Source of the DNA: Dermacentor variabilis
Lineage: Eukaryota > Arthropoda > Arachnida > Ixodida > Ixodidae
Assembly (NCBI RefSeq): GCF_050947875.1
Contig: NC_134574.1
Span: 109,789,969 to 109,853,968, forward strand
Length of the DNA stretch: 64,000 nt
Direction: 5' to 3'
Shown: piece by piece, positions 22,506 through 33,439 of the stretch
Position numbering within the stretch: the first letter of the stretch is position 1
How the letters are laid out: every line of letters starts with the position of its first letter
Translations under genes and position numbers: made by a program
Notes under the pieces: model-generated
The model's database searches: none
Seen by the model: the letters and a program-made list of their open reading frames with translations, nothing else
Told to the model about the DNA's origin: nothing

Positions 22506-22927
22506 TTTCTTAGGGTTAATTGCTTCAGCAAAGCTTGTGCATTGGGCCATGAAATGAGTGAAATCGGCCACAGCAAGTATCAAAAAAAGAAAGGTCACTG
22601 TGATGTAAAAACTCGTCGGTCGTGCTTTTGTAGGTTCACTGCTACTTGTCTGCTTAGTCTAAAGGTAAGTCGTTAACAATGTGCGTACGTATTCCTGAAA
22701 AAGTTGTGTGCTCACGGCAAGGTTTGATAAAAATGCATGCTACCCCTCTCCCCCTTCCTTCGCTGTTGCGTATGTGGGATTTTGCGAATCCTAATGTTCA
22801 CAGGTCAGCAGCTACACACGGTCCTGAACCCCCGCGCTGCTGTATCTCCCGTGGTCATTCACTTGGCACTCAGCGCCAAATATTGTTTGTGCTATGAAAG
22901 TGTGCAGTGTTTTCTGTCTGCTTGCAG

Positions 22928-23120
22928 GTTCCCAAGAAGCATTGCTGTCAAGAAACAGTGGGCACAGGCTATGGGCCGCACAGGCTGGTTGCCATTGCAG
23001 ACGACCGTCATCTGCTCCGACCATTTCAGACCCGCCGATATCACCACGGGGTGTCCACTTACTGGAATCCCTAAACCTAAAGCTATTCCAAGCATCTTTG
23101 AGGGCAAGACGTCTGCAGAG
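22928..23120 (+). CDS. THAP domain B, second half (C-x2-H and AIPSIF box)
   Basis: Acceptor GCTTGCAG to 22927 and donor GTTTGT from 23121. It reads FPRSIAVKKQWAQAMGRTGW, then TVICSDHFRP, IPKPKAIPSIF and EGKTSAE. The Pro, Trp, CSDH ligands, Phe and AIPSIF box of the THAP fold are all present. 193 bases, phase 2 in and 0 out, exactly as the 4552-4744 exon. Divergence between the two domains is substantial, so the duplication is old. The domain feeds in frame into the exon at 28297. Confidence 0.85.
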
Positions 23121-23276
23121 GTTTGTGGTGGTGGCCCTTCATTTTTTTTTTCACTCTTAACGGTAGCAGCAGTGTGACACTGCCGTCGTACAGGCTTGAG
23201 ATGTGCAGTACTGTCCAACGTTAATGGGAACGCCTGATTTGTATTTGAAGCATTATAGCCGTAATAGTTTTCCAGC

Positions 23277-23455
23277 TACTGTAATAACCGGAATATAGGT
23301 CGAAATTTTTTTCAAGAGAACATGGCAGAAGGTTGACCCCAATCTTATATACTGGTAATTTTTTACTGGTTTATACCGATATTTTCAATTTTTAGAATTA
23401 ATGTTTGGGGGTTGACCTATGTTCCGGTCCCATCTATATTGCCGGTGTTACAGTA
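23277..23455. mobile_element. Small MITE, TACTGTAAYAACCGG-type ends
   Basis: Left end TACTGTAATAACCGGAATAT; the right end is its inverse (CTATATTGCCGGTGTTACAGTA), with TA borders. 179 bases, no coding. A second inner inverted pair (ATAGGTCGA / TTGACCTAT) sits just inside. Confidence 0.75.
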
Positions 23456-23626
23456 TGTCACGGAAAAGTGACTGCACGATGCCTTAGGCACACACACGCT
23501 TAAAAAAAAATTTAACTGCAGGCTTTGCCTTGCTTCTTAGCTATAATGAATGATTGAATACTAAGTATAAGTTTCCTTTGACAGTTGATCACAGCGTACA
23601 TGGCTTATATAGGAGTAGAAGCTTAC

Positions 23627-24440
23627 TACCGAATTTACTTGCATAATGATCGCACTCGTGTAATGATCGCACCTCTGAATTTTGTCATCAAAATTTCATT
23701 TTTTTTTCTTTCCTGTGCAATGATGGCACCCTGAACTTGTCGCAGTGATATGTAGTGTTCCAAGTCTAGCTAATGGTGATCGTGCTTACCACCTGTCGAA
23801 TGCTGTCAAATGCTACGTGAACGACTTTTGAAGACATACGTGTGCTTCGCCTGTTGATCGTCCACGTCGACCGCGTTGATTGTGGGCAACTGATGCATGT
23901 TCCTCATTATTGAGCTATGCATGAGGACAGAGAGAGAGAAAACCAAGAAAAGCGAGAAGCAAAGCCCGCAAAGTGGCACCCATCCTTTGCCCCCTTCTCA
24001 GCGAGCGCAGACATGCGCCGTAGATGCAGTAGCGGACAGCCCGGTTGATAGAAGATGGTGCCGACAAAGCACAATTTTGTATCGCTTCAGACTTAGCTGT
24101 AAATTTTGCAAGGCTCAAAGTGTGAGCTCATTAAAGAGCGCCGCAATCATGACGGCTGCAACCTGGGGCTATGTCGATCAACAGAAAAGGGGGGCTTCGT
24201 TCGCCTGAGCGAAACCCCTGGAACCAACACGGTAGAAGCAGCTGACTTCTACCGAGGTCCGGAAGCATGTTGCTACTGACGATGAAACAGGTGGTGCTTT
24301 GATGGAGGAGCTTCTGAGTGTAGATAGTGCTGCCTCGCTATGCGAAGAGATCTCCAACGGCGTGATCATTGTCACGACAGACGGTGGCTTTGTGCGACGG
24401 GGGTGACGATATTGACAATGACCCATCTTTGACATCGACC
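23627..24440 (+). mobile_element. Decayed Tigger-like element with transposase relic
   Basis: Left terminus TACCGAATTTACTTGCATAA resembles the pogo-like ends elsewhere in the window; I found no right terminus. At about 24105-24240 frameshifted plus-strand pieces read SLKSAAIMTAATWGYVDQQ and SETPGTNTVEAADFY, similar to the region of Tigger transposases after the DDE domain where an Ala-Trp helix precedes an Asn-Cys-Phe-Arg motif. Classification is by resemblance only. Confidence 0.5.
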
Positions 24441-24835
24441 TTGATCATGTGAAGTGCACTGTCATCGATCAAGTCACTTATTGATTACATGCACACTTAA
24501 TTATTGCCGCTAGTGTTCGTACAGCAGCTGGACACCACAGACGTGAATCTGAAACTCCCGTGAAAGCAAATACGGATTTCTAGTTCAACGCGCCTAATGG
24601 TTAATTGGCTGTGAAAAATGAAACTAAATGTTTCATTTTTACAGGCTACTTTGCACAACGTCTATTGTTTAATGCAAGTGGCAAATTTAGTTTCAGACCT
24701 GCAAAGGTATGTTTGGCAGCTTTTTCTTGCGGCAGTCCAGATAAAGCGATGATTGGTTCTAACAATCGGGTCATTTTTGATATTGTTATAAGTGGACTGC
24801 ACTGTACGCACACTTCATTTTATCAAGGTTCTAAA

Positions 24836-25616
24836 TACAGTCAACTTCCGACTTTTCGGACTTCCTAGGGGCCGCGATAACGTCCGAAAAATCAGGCAGT
24901 CCGAAAAAACAAATGCATGCCTTTTACTGCCTCCAATGGCTCAAATCGCCACAGGCACTTCCAAAATAGCTCTGATGGCCTACCCGTACGCTTATTAGGC
25001 GTATCGGTACTCTTACTGTGACAGGACACGGCGGGTTCATGCGTGTATAATTAAGGAATACACACTGTATCCCGTGACAAATGACCCTTCTCACTTTGAT
25101 ATGCTTCACCGCAATACTTTGCGTATGCTTCACCGCGTCACACCGCTGTATTGAGGCAAAGCTGACTGTCGGAAACTGCGTTATGCAACGTGTTATGCCT
25201 TCCGAGCTTCGAAGCCATCGGCGAGGATTCGGCGGAGTCGGCGCCATTGCAAACAGCAGCGAATTGTTTTAATGAAAAACACGGTACCGCAAAAGCAAAA
25301 CGCTTCGTAGTGAACGTCGAAGTAACCAAATTGCCGCAGTGGTGGCTATGGCTGCCAGCGGACTTGGGTGTGAGAGCCTCTGTTCGAGGTGGCGAGAAAA
25401 TTAAAACGGGCGGTAGTGGGTTCGATCAGTGCCGTTTCGGACCTGCGGTTTTGGCAAAAAGTCCGAAAAATCGGACGGCGAAGGGGTTTTACGACCGAAA
25501 TTTCAACCGTTCTTATACATTTACTCTATGGGGTACCCTGGCGGTGCCGCGAAGGCGTCCGAATTATCAGTCATGTCCGAAAAATTGGGCGTCCGGAAAA
25601 TTGGTCGTTGACTGTA
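24836..25616. mobile_element. 780-base TACAGTC-type TIR element
   Basis: Left TACAGTCAACTTCCGACTTT, right inverse (AATTGGTCGTTGACTGTA). Arm 2 of the flanking duplication retains the unoccupied site (CTAAATACATGATG), showing insertion at TA with target duplication. Relatives lie in opposite orientation at 36554-37341 and 42900-44182. Internal frames do not resemble a transposase. Confidence 0.9.
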
Positions 25617-25664
25617 CATGATGTTCTATGGACAAGAAGTTACAAAAATTTAAATACTTCATTA

Positions 25665-25754
25665 TACAGTAGAACCCCACTGTTACGTTCCTCACTGCTG
25701 CGTTTTCCCGGCTGCTACGTCGTTTTCATCCGGTCCCGGCATAGCTTCCATAGG
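25665..25754. mobile_element. Left-end fragment of a Tigger element
   Basis: TACAGTAGAACCCCACTGTT and following bases equal the left end of the element at 26014-27027. It is present here only because the tandem duplication breakpoint cut through that element. Confidence 0.85.
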
Positions 25755-26013
25755 ATTGCCGCTAGTGTTCGTACAGCAGCTGGACACCACAGACGTGAAT
25801 CTGAAACTCCCGTGAAAGCAAATACGGGTTTCTAGTTCAATGCGCCTAATGGTTAATTGGCTGTGAGAAATGAAACTAAATGTTTCATTCTCACATGGTC
25901 ATTCTTGATATTGTTATAAGTGGACTGCACTGTACACACACTTCATTCTATCAAGGTTCTAAATACATGATGTTCTATGGACAAGAAGTTACAAAAATGT
26001 AAATACTTCATTA

Positions 26014-27027
26014 TACAGTAGAACCCTGCTGTTATGTTCCTCATTGCTGCGTTTTCCCGGCTGCTACGTCGTTTTCATCCGGTCCCTGCATAGCTTGCGT
26101 AGGATCCAATGTATAAGGAACCCCGCTGTTACGTAGTAGCTTTGAAAACGTTCCCGCATGATACATCGCAACTTAGCACCCCGAACCCGCCTGGGCTAAA
26201 GTAGGCAACGCGCTCCAACCGCCATTTTGGCTTTTGACGAGTTTTGGCCAGGCTTGGCTGGGCTTGGCTATAGAACTGGTTGCAAGAACCCACACGCCAG
26301 TTTGAGAGGCCGCCACTAAGTGGCCATTCGTGAAAAATGCTCCCACTATCATCACTGTAATTACGATCACCGCGTGGTTTTTGGATGGGTCGACTCATGG
26401 AGGAAGGAAACTCGGGAGAGGCCCACACGTCACTCTTTGTGAAGCTAAAGTGAAGCCGGAAGTTGGCGTTGCTCCGCCTATCGGGCCAGCTCTCCTCTCT
26501 TGTTTACGTTTCTCGCGAAACCACGCCGCGCCGCACGCAACCGGATTGCTCGGACGCGCACGCTCCGCAGCAATACTAAACAATCGTTAGCACGTTAGCA
26601 TGACTACGCCATAGAGGGCAAAATTTCCCGCAGATGTTCCTTCGTCCGTTGCCATTGCCGTGGCGCGGTGACGACGAGGAGCACGAGCCACATGATGCCA
26701 GGGAGTTGCCAAATACTAGCTTTGGAGAAGCCGACGCGGCTCTGGACCTCCTCCGCAGGTACGTCGCACCTCACAGCGACGCTGACAGCAATGTGGCCTT
26801 CCAGGCTATTGAGAAACGTGTGGTGATTTCTAGCGAGCGAAAGAAATGGCAAGCCACCATTCTGGAATTTTTGAACTCCTAAGCGCACTGTGTGGAAATA
26901 AATTGTCTATAGTTGAAGCTGCACCTTTTCATTCATTTTCGGAGCTTTCCTCACTGTTGCGTTTTCCCGGCTGTTACGTTTTTTTTCCCCAGTCCGGTGA
27001 AAAACGTATGAATGGGGTTCCACTGTA
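26014..27027 (+). mobile_element. Internally deleted Tigger element
   Basis: Left end TACAGTAGAACCCTGCTGTT; right end inverse (GAATGGGGTTCCACTGTA), TA borders. The inner flank TGCGTTTTCCCGGCTG also recurs near both ends. Between them remain 5' non-coding sequence and the last 80 codons of a transposase; the HTH and DDE core are gone. Confidence 0.85.
26636..26881 (+). pseudogene. Tigger transposase C-terminal tail
   Basis: Open frame starting MFLRPLPLPWRGDDEEHEPH and containing SFGEADAALDLLRRYVAPHS and ATILEFLNS before the stop. Tigger/Jerky-type proteins end with an acidic linker, an Ala-Leu helix ahead of RRY, and a short hydrophobic terminus, as here. A splice-like CCCGCAG precedes it. 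AATAAA follows at about 26898. It is a remnant, not a host gene. Confidence 0.7.
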
Positions 27028-28296
27028 TAGAGAAGTTTGTTATATTGAGGTTTAACTCTGGTTGAGCATTTGCTGCTCCTGTGGGAGGCAGATGAGTGCT
27101 GCCGCTGGCTACTTCCTGTTGATATGAGTACATGCTCGCTCTCAACCTGGTGCTTGGCAACTGCGGGAATTCCAGACGGTTGGAAGCACTTCCACCTGAT
27201 GGGAAATCGGCAGCATTGGACCGCTAGATTCCTTAATATCTCATTGTGCTGTGATAGGCTATGTTTGCGCTGTATCCTGTATCCTTCTGTCATTTTGTGG
27301 TACTTGGAATGGACTTCACTGGCGCTTTTTATTGATAGATTAAATTAACGCCCTTCCATGCCTTGGAGGATAGGTTCATCCACGCTTCTCAGTATCAAAA
27401 CTCTGAAAGATGAGCCCAGCTTGTCACTGGTATTTTGCATTTTCTAGCTATGTCATGGACGAGCCTAGTTTTGTCTCGGTGCTCAGTTGTAATTTTGCTA
27501 CTATATGGCAGCACGCAATCCATGGGGCGGCGTAAGCAGTAGCACATTTATTCTCTTTGAGGAAGTAAAACATGTTGGCAGTGGGGTTCTTTAAAAAGTA
27601 ATTGGCCACTTTTGTTCAGAATTTGCTAATATAGCCTGGTATGGAAGGAGTTAACATCAATTTTCTTTAAAAGTTGACTGCAAGAATATGATTACGTTGT
27701 CTTCCTACGTAACAATATTTTACACAATATTTTCCTAGTTATATTTAAAAAGGGTTGGAGGCAATGTGCAATAACATTGAGCAAGGAGTCTTGGGAGGAT
27801 ATTAGACGGTCTGGTGAAATTTTAAAAGTTACAAGCATAGAAGTTGACTGACATGAGAAATTGAGTAATTGGAGATTATCGGCAGAGCCTTCGTTGTTTA
27901 GGGGACATGTAATAGGTTGATGATGATAACCTGTTCCATGATTCAAAACCATCTTCACCACCTTTACACTCTGAGACAGTTGCTGTACGAACAAAAGCTA
28001 ACCACAAGACAAGTAAACGGTAGGGTGGGGGTGAATTCACCGACAACTCGGTTCAGGTATATGCAAACTTTTTCTTTCACAAAACTTGGAGATGTCTGCA
28101 GAACTTGTTTGCGACATTTGATGTCACTTTCCCAAACGTGTGCTCTTTCTTCATACAGAGGTGCGCTTACATTTATGCTATGTTTTAACCTATGTGAGCA
28201 AGACACGCAGGTCTGATGCTCTCAGAAGCTGCTGTGGGCATTGCTGACCCACTAGTACTATGCATGATATGCATGACGGTGTGCTCTTTTCTGCAG
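27028..28296 (+). other. Intron remainder before the last THAP exon
   Basis: No recognisable feature. It ends CTCTTTTCTGCAG, a strong acceptor. Confidence 0.4.
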
Positions 28297-28947
28297 ATCA
28301 CGTGGGAGAACGATGCGACGAAACCGGGAGAACAATTGGTCCCCTCTGACCGCAGTGGCTGGAAAATGATATCATTGCTTCCAAGAAAAACGACGACAAG
28401 AGGCAGGGGCAGAGATTCCAGTGAAACACGCGACAAATCGACTGGGGTAAGAAGCGCCGCTGTAAAGCGAACTTTAAGCAAGGCAGCTCCATTTGCCGAG
28501 AAGAAGAAGAAGGCGGCACCAGCCCCGCTCACGTTCATGGACATCATGGAAGTGGACACATCTAGCTTCTGGCTGAAGACCTTAAGCAACAGGATGGTGA
28601 ACTTTGTCCACATCACGCACCGACCCATGCCGTGCATCACGCGATCAGTGACGGTCTCACCTGACATGTCCGTGATGGTAGCCGTTGAGAACGCGCGCCT
28701 GAGCCTGCTGCCGTGCGGCACACCGGTTCCCAATAAGGTGGACAGCATCGAGACGTTGCAGGGTCTCCTGCACCGGGTCGAGAAGCTCGACAACTGCACG
28801 CGGAATGACAACTGGCAGCTGCATAAGCAGAGCACGCTGAAACTTGTTGGCCGCTTGCTGCAAGAAGTGTGCCGGGAAGTGGGCAACGCGGACAGTCAGA
28901 TTGGAGTGCTCAGCTCGATCAGAGACCAAGTTGACGAGCTGTTGTGA
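28297..28947 (+). CDS. THAP gene: terminal exon
   Basis: Begins in phase 0 after CTGCAG, matching the exit of the 22928 exon, and gives 216 codons plus stop. It starts ITWENDATKPGEQLVPSD, has a basic stretch (KRTLSKAAPFAEKKKKAAPA), a central block (FMDIMEVDTSSFWLKTLSNR and MVNFVHITHRPMPCIT), and a C-terminal amphipathic segment (LQGLLHRVEKLD, LKLVGRLLQEVCREV, SIRDQVDELL) that could be a coiled coil, as many THAP proteins have. High GC and strong codon bias stand out from the flanks. The KKKK cluster may be a nuclear localisation signal. No named C-terminal domain recognised. Confidence 0.82.
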   Translation: MTWENDATKPGEQLVPSDRSGWKMISLLPRKTTTRGRGRDSSETRDKSTGVRSAAVKRTLSKAAPFAEKKKKAAPAPLTFMDIMEVDTSSFWLKTLSNRMVNFVHITHRPMPCITRSVTVSPDMSVMVAVENARLSLLPCGTPVPNKVDSIETLQGLLHRVEKLDNCTRNDNWQLHKQSTLKLVGRLLQEVCREVGNADSQIGVLSSIRDQVDELL

Positions 28948-29359
28948 AAGGGCTCAGCGAGAGTGGAGTGTGACCCTGCGTAGTTTTTTGTAATTACACT
29001 TGGGAAGTGCATTCAGTGTCTTTAGTGTATACTTTCATGTACCATCTTGTTTCCACACTGTGTAAACTCCATTGCAGTCGAACTCACCAGTGTCTAGACT
29101 GTGTCAATGTTTTATTGCTTGTGTGTGCCACTGTAGCTCTAGAGCAAGGGCTCTCGAACTTTGTGACCTCAGGGAAGCCCACCAGCTTTCTCAGAGTGCC
29201 ACGGAACTCCTCCTCTTTCCAGTGATGTATTTATGTACACTCATTAAAAATGCTTATTAACCCTTTGAGGGTCACCGCCATGCATGCATGACGGCAGAAA
29301 CAAATCCCAAATGGCCAGTTACCTAATGTTTGAAAAAAAAAAAAAGATGTGCCTTTTCA

Positions 29360-29365
29360 AATAAA
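29360..29365 (+). terminator. Candidate poly(A) signal of the THAP gene
   Basis: AATAAA about 410 bases after the stop codon, the first canonical hexamer I found on this strand. Unproven. Confidence 0.3.
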
Positions 29366-29522
29366 GCGCCGCCTGGCATAGTTGAAGAGGTGCTGCAACC
29401 TCCCGTCACTTCTAAAAAACATTCTTTATCTTTCCACTCCTCAGCTTCCAGCTAAACTAATTTTTTTGCTTTACTCTATTGCGGCTGCCACCACAGTAGT
29501 TCAGAAGTATTCCCGCTTTGCG

Positions 29523-30701
29523 TACCGTATTTACACGATTGTAAGTCGACTCGAATGTAAGTCGACCCCCCCATATCGCTTGACCGAAAAAAAAAAAAAC
29601 CCGAGGGCGCATTCGATAACGAAAATTTATTAGTAGCTGACATGGTCACTGGACTACTCGTCTTCACTAGTGCTGCCATCGTCATCGTTGCTGCGGTCCC
29701 ACAGCGCGTCGTGGTCCAGTGAAATTTCAAATTTGGCAAACGACCGCGCCAGGACATCTTGCAGAACAGCAGCCCACGCCAAATGCACCCAACCACACGC
29801 AGCCGTCAGGGAGGCTCTTTTGACAGGTCCGGTTGGCGTAATTTCGCAGTCTTCTGCCGCCAGCCACTCGTACTCACGGCGGAGCAGAACCTTAAAATTA
29901 AAGCGAAGGTCCGGGCTTGTTTCATGACCACGTCACACTTCACTGGCAGAGACCGATCACGCATTTCAGCGACGCTGCCTCAAGCTTAGCCTACAGCTCC
30001 GGAAAGCGTCCAGACTTCGGCACGTGGGAAATTTCTCACTTGCCGCCACAGGGTGAAAATTTCGCTTCGCTGCAGTTGCCACTCTCGCACCACCCGTTTA
30101 GAAACATCGAAATTGCGGCCCGCTGCGCAGTGATTTGTTTCTTCGGCGTAAAGGATGGCAGCCCTCATGAACGCTGCTGTGAACGAGTGCCGAAAGATTA
30201 GTGGGCCTGCAGCACTCACGATGACCGGGAAAGCATAGAAGTAGCACGTAGCAGGCAGTCAAATGGAGCGCGTCAAAAAGTTGGTCAAACCAATGCCAAT
30301 GCCTATAAACAGAGAAAGAGAAACCCGCGAACGGTGTCTGCTCTTCCATGAACTACCGATACTCCCCGCAAGCCGCCTTTCTAAGGGCGCCGCCGCAAAT
30401 GGGAACAGCGGCGCTTGCATCAATTATCGACACCCCCCATGTATGTTGCATGCACTGTAAGACTCTCAAAAATGTTGAAAAACCCTTCCGAAAAGCGAAC
30501 AAACACGCGGGATAGCGAAAAGTACGGGTAGGACCATAGAGCAAACATAAAATTGTAACTACGTTGTAGCTCTCGTTGGTATCGCTTTTCTTTTTTTTTT
30601 TTGGCGGGGCCATGTTTTGGTTTCGATTGTAAGTCGACCCCCCAACTTCAGACTTTCAAATTTATAAAAAGGGGTCGACTTACAATCGTGTAAATACGGT
30701 A
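29523..30701 (-). mobile_element. Pogo/Tigger-like element with gutted transposase
   Basis: Near-perfect inverted termini: TACCGTATTTACACGATTGT then AAGTCGAC on the left, and the inverse GTCGACTTACAATCG, TGTAAATACGGTA on the right, with TA borders. 1179 bases. The TIR core equals that of 5099 and 6567, but the subterminal AAGTCGACCCCCC marks a different subfamily. Confidence 0.9.
29654..30219 (-). pseudogene. Pogo/Tigger transposase: HTH fused to C-terminal tail
   Basis: Two pieces are readable on the minus strand. At 29986-30219: RHSFTAAFMRAAILYAEETN and NFDVSKRVVREWQLQRSEIF, the N-terminal helix-turn-helix of pogo-like transposases (AGRxFxVSxxxVRxW pattern). At 29654-29905: LLRREYEWLAAEDCEITPTG, KRASLTAACGWVHLAWAAVL, FAKFEISLDHDALWD and an acidic tail ending TSEDE, the post-DDE tail. 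The DDE core is deleted, so the relic keeps DNA-binding sequence without catalysis. Confidence 0.75.
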
Positions 30702-32777
30702 GTTTACTGCCACCGCCACACTTGTGTGTGGTCTCCATCATTTGCAGTTTTGCATGTTCTCTTTGATCTTGACAACCATCTTCCTTGATGTGAGGGACTT
30801 ATGATAACATAGACAAATAGTCTTTTTTTCCTGCACCGCTCCATACACTGCACTGCAGCACAAGCTGGCCGTACCATTACTGCTCTTAGCACTGCGTGCC
30901 GTAAGCAATGCCTACACATAAACGAAATGTCAGCTGCACAAAAATGTATATTTCATGAACAAACGTTGCCAATCAGTCTCGCTGCAGAATGTATTCAATG
31001 TACCGGTCGCAACGCTGAGCCTAAATTCCCCAACCGCCTAGCATTTATCGGTGTCCCTGTGCGCATTCAAATGTTTACCACATGTTTTTATTTTGAATGA
31101 GGTAGAAACTGTCGCGGTGCTGTAGGAAACCAGCCTGTACCGAAGCAGCACTGTGCTGACACCAATGCGATAAAACAACAAATGACGCAGGAACACGCCC
31201 CATGTTTCCATTACAATATTGTGTTCAAACGGCTAATATTGCAATGCGTCAGCAACGAAATTCAACCGGGCAGATGCCGCTAACTTCGGAAGAGTCTGTA
31301 AAGCTTGCAGAACATCCAAGTTGATTCCCGCTCGTGTGTTGCAAACTCTCGTCACAAACATGAATTAAAAGCATCGACACTGGGCCCGCGAATCTTGCAG
31401 TGAGGAGTTGCGTGCACCGCTGCCGTGTGGCTGTCTCAAAGACTGCTGAAGTGCGGATGTGGAGCACGACAGCTTCGTTAAATCTTACATATAATGCAAG
31501 ATTTCTTCTCACTAACCCAATTTGATAACCCCTGCTCTAGAGCAAAGCAGTGATCTTGTAAATTATCATTAAAATATGTTTGTCGAGCTTCACTCATTCC
31601 ATAGTTGTATCGTCTCATTCAGTGCTTTAGGGTTTGTACACCTCCTTGGAAATCCTTAAATTGGAAAAGTAAAAGATTCAAGGGTCTCTAAAGCTCCTTG
31701 AAAATTTGGGTTGGGAGTGACTTTTGAGCATTCAGAGTAACAGACTCCGCATCAAGGCTATTCCATAGACACCGCATAATAGTATCGGGAAGCAGTCCTA
31801 GATATTTTCTTCTCGTATAGACGGTGCAATGTGACATGGGCACAGCCAGCAATGACATGCTTGTTTAAAATACAATTGTTATCGGGAAGCTAGACAAAGC
31901 CAGATTGAGTGACTAAGCCGTACCACTGTTGTGTTCTTTTCCTGTCTGGTTCCCACCACAGCCGCCGTGGCTTCATTTTTGAGCCGCAGGCTCTAGAAGT
32001 GCCTGTTTGTTGGCATTTTATAATATGATGGAAAGTAAGTTTCAGTCATTTGGCTTTAATGCGACCAATATATTTGACTGAAGCCGGACACTACTAACCA
32101 TCACGCTGGAAGGGGACTGACATCATTACAGTGGGAAATTCAATGTTGTAAAGCCACCTGAACAGTGTGAAGTGTATGTGTGTCCAACTCGCCAGCTGCT
32201 TAGCTGCAAGAAATTGCACTTAAGATATTTCTTTTCCAGTGAATGTGCACGATTAAGGCTTGTTCCCCCTCCTTGGAATTTTGTTTGTTGGCATGCTTGG
32301 AAACCGTTAATTGTTCTTGAATTTTGAGTCGATTGTTCTGCATGAACCCTGCAGTCCTTTGGTAATCATTTCTGTTTTGTCTGTTCTGGAGAGCATGTGC
32401 AGTCATGTTCTGTATAAAGCAAGCAACGTGTGTCATTTCAAATGGAGATTATTTGTTATCATCAGCTATAAGCCTTCAGATATGAGAGCAAGGACAAAAT
32501 TGACACCTATTCTATGCTAGCTTCTCTGCATGAATATGAGTGGCCTGACTGCTAATGTAACCTCTGGTTTTGCTTTGAAAGCCGAACGCCATAACGATTT
32601 TCATGATGGCTTTCAATATCAAGCAAGTACAGAGTTTCAGAGGTAGTGGCACTCTGTGTACACTCGGGGAGGTGTGCATAAGGGACCTGTAATGCATAGA
32701 AGCACCGATAGCAGAACTTTTTGAGAGGTGGGCATCTTGCTACAAGGAAAGGAAGGGGTACGTATTTTATGATAATT
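30702..32777. other. Intergenic or 3' flanking, nothing recognised
   Basis: About 2.1 kb with only short frames in all six phases. No RNA gene, SINE head or element end was identified. Confidence 0.4.
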
Positions 32778-33112
32778 TTTTACAGCGAAACTGTATACCT
32801 CTACTGTCCAAGGAAATCTTCGTGTCGTTATTGGCGTGGTAAGCAAAAAATACCAATGCATGGGTCGATCCCGGAGATAGTGCAATGCCGGGCCGACTCA
32901 CGGCGGAGGTGAAGCAGGTGCTAAACACTCCTCACACGTGGGCCGATCCCGAAGATAGTGCAATGCCGGGCCGACTCACGGCGGAGGTGAAGCAGGCGCT
33001 AAACACCTCACACGTGGGCCGATCCCGAAGATAGTGCAATGCCGTGCTGACCCGTGGCGGAGGTGCAGTTCGCCATTAAGGGGCCCACATACACAGCTTC
33101 GCTTGTCATCCT
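32778..33112. repeat. Dispersed repeat with an internal minisatellite, copy 2
   Basis: Ends TTTTTACAGCGAAACTGT and CACATACACAGCTTCG as in the 7786 copy. Three tandem units start at 32862, 32940 and 33016 (period 76-78), each with GATCCCGAAGATAGTGCAAT or near match; the third is truncated. Confidence 0.75.
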
Positions 33113-33138
33113 TCACAGAGTAGAAGGGCACTGAGTTT

Positions 33139-33411
33139 TATTGCGAAAGCAATACTGCTCGCACTTTCGGCCCATCGGCGGTCGTGGCGCCTCCTTACAC
33201 AGCTGCGCGTCACGTGACCGTGTGACGTCACGCCAGACCTAGAGACGGCCCCAGCTCGCGGCATCGATGGTGGAGGCGAAGCCTTGCGCGCCTCCACCAT
33301 CCATGTATAGCCTCCACCAAAACAATGTGTAGCCATAAGTTTAACAAAGGGCAACCATGTCCACACCATCAGCCGAACCAAGGCGCAGCCAAGGGTATTG
33401 CTTTCGCAATC
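33139..33411. mobile_element. MITE with ATTGCGAAAGCAATAC termini
   Basis: Left ATTGCGAAAGCAATAC and right GTATTGCTTTCGCAAT are perfect inverses. About 272 bases with no coding capacity. It abuts the 3' side of the LINE at 33440. Confidence 0.75.
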
Positions 33412-33439
33412 TTCCAGGCTTAACCAAGCTAAGCCTTCA

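Larger units (their letters stand above)
24503..26105. repeat. Tandem segmental duplication (two arms)
   Basis: Arm 1 (24503-25754) and arm 2 (25755 to about 26105) both begin ATTGCCGCTAGTGTTCGTAC and end with the left 90 bases of a Tigger element. Arm 1 additionally contains the 781-base element at 24836-25616; arm 2 lacks that and about 120 bases matching 24644-24765. Otherwise they align with few differences. Confidence 0.9.

Noticed and set aside
28185..28929. 233-codon minus-strand frame opposite the last THAP exon
   Set aside because: High GC suppresses stops on the antisense strand. The plus frame has the matching splice acceptor and phase.
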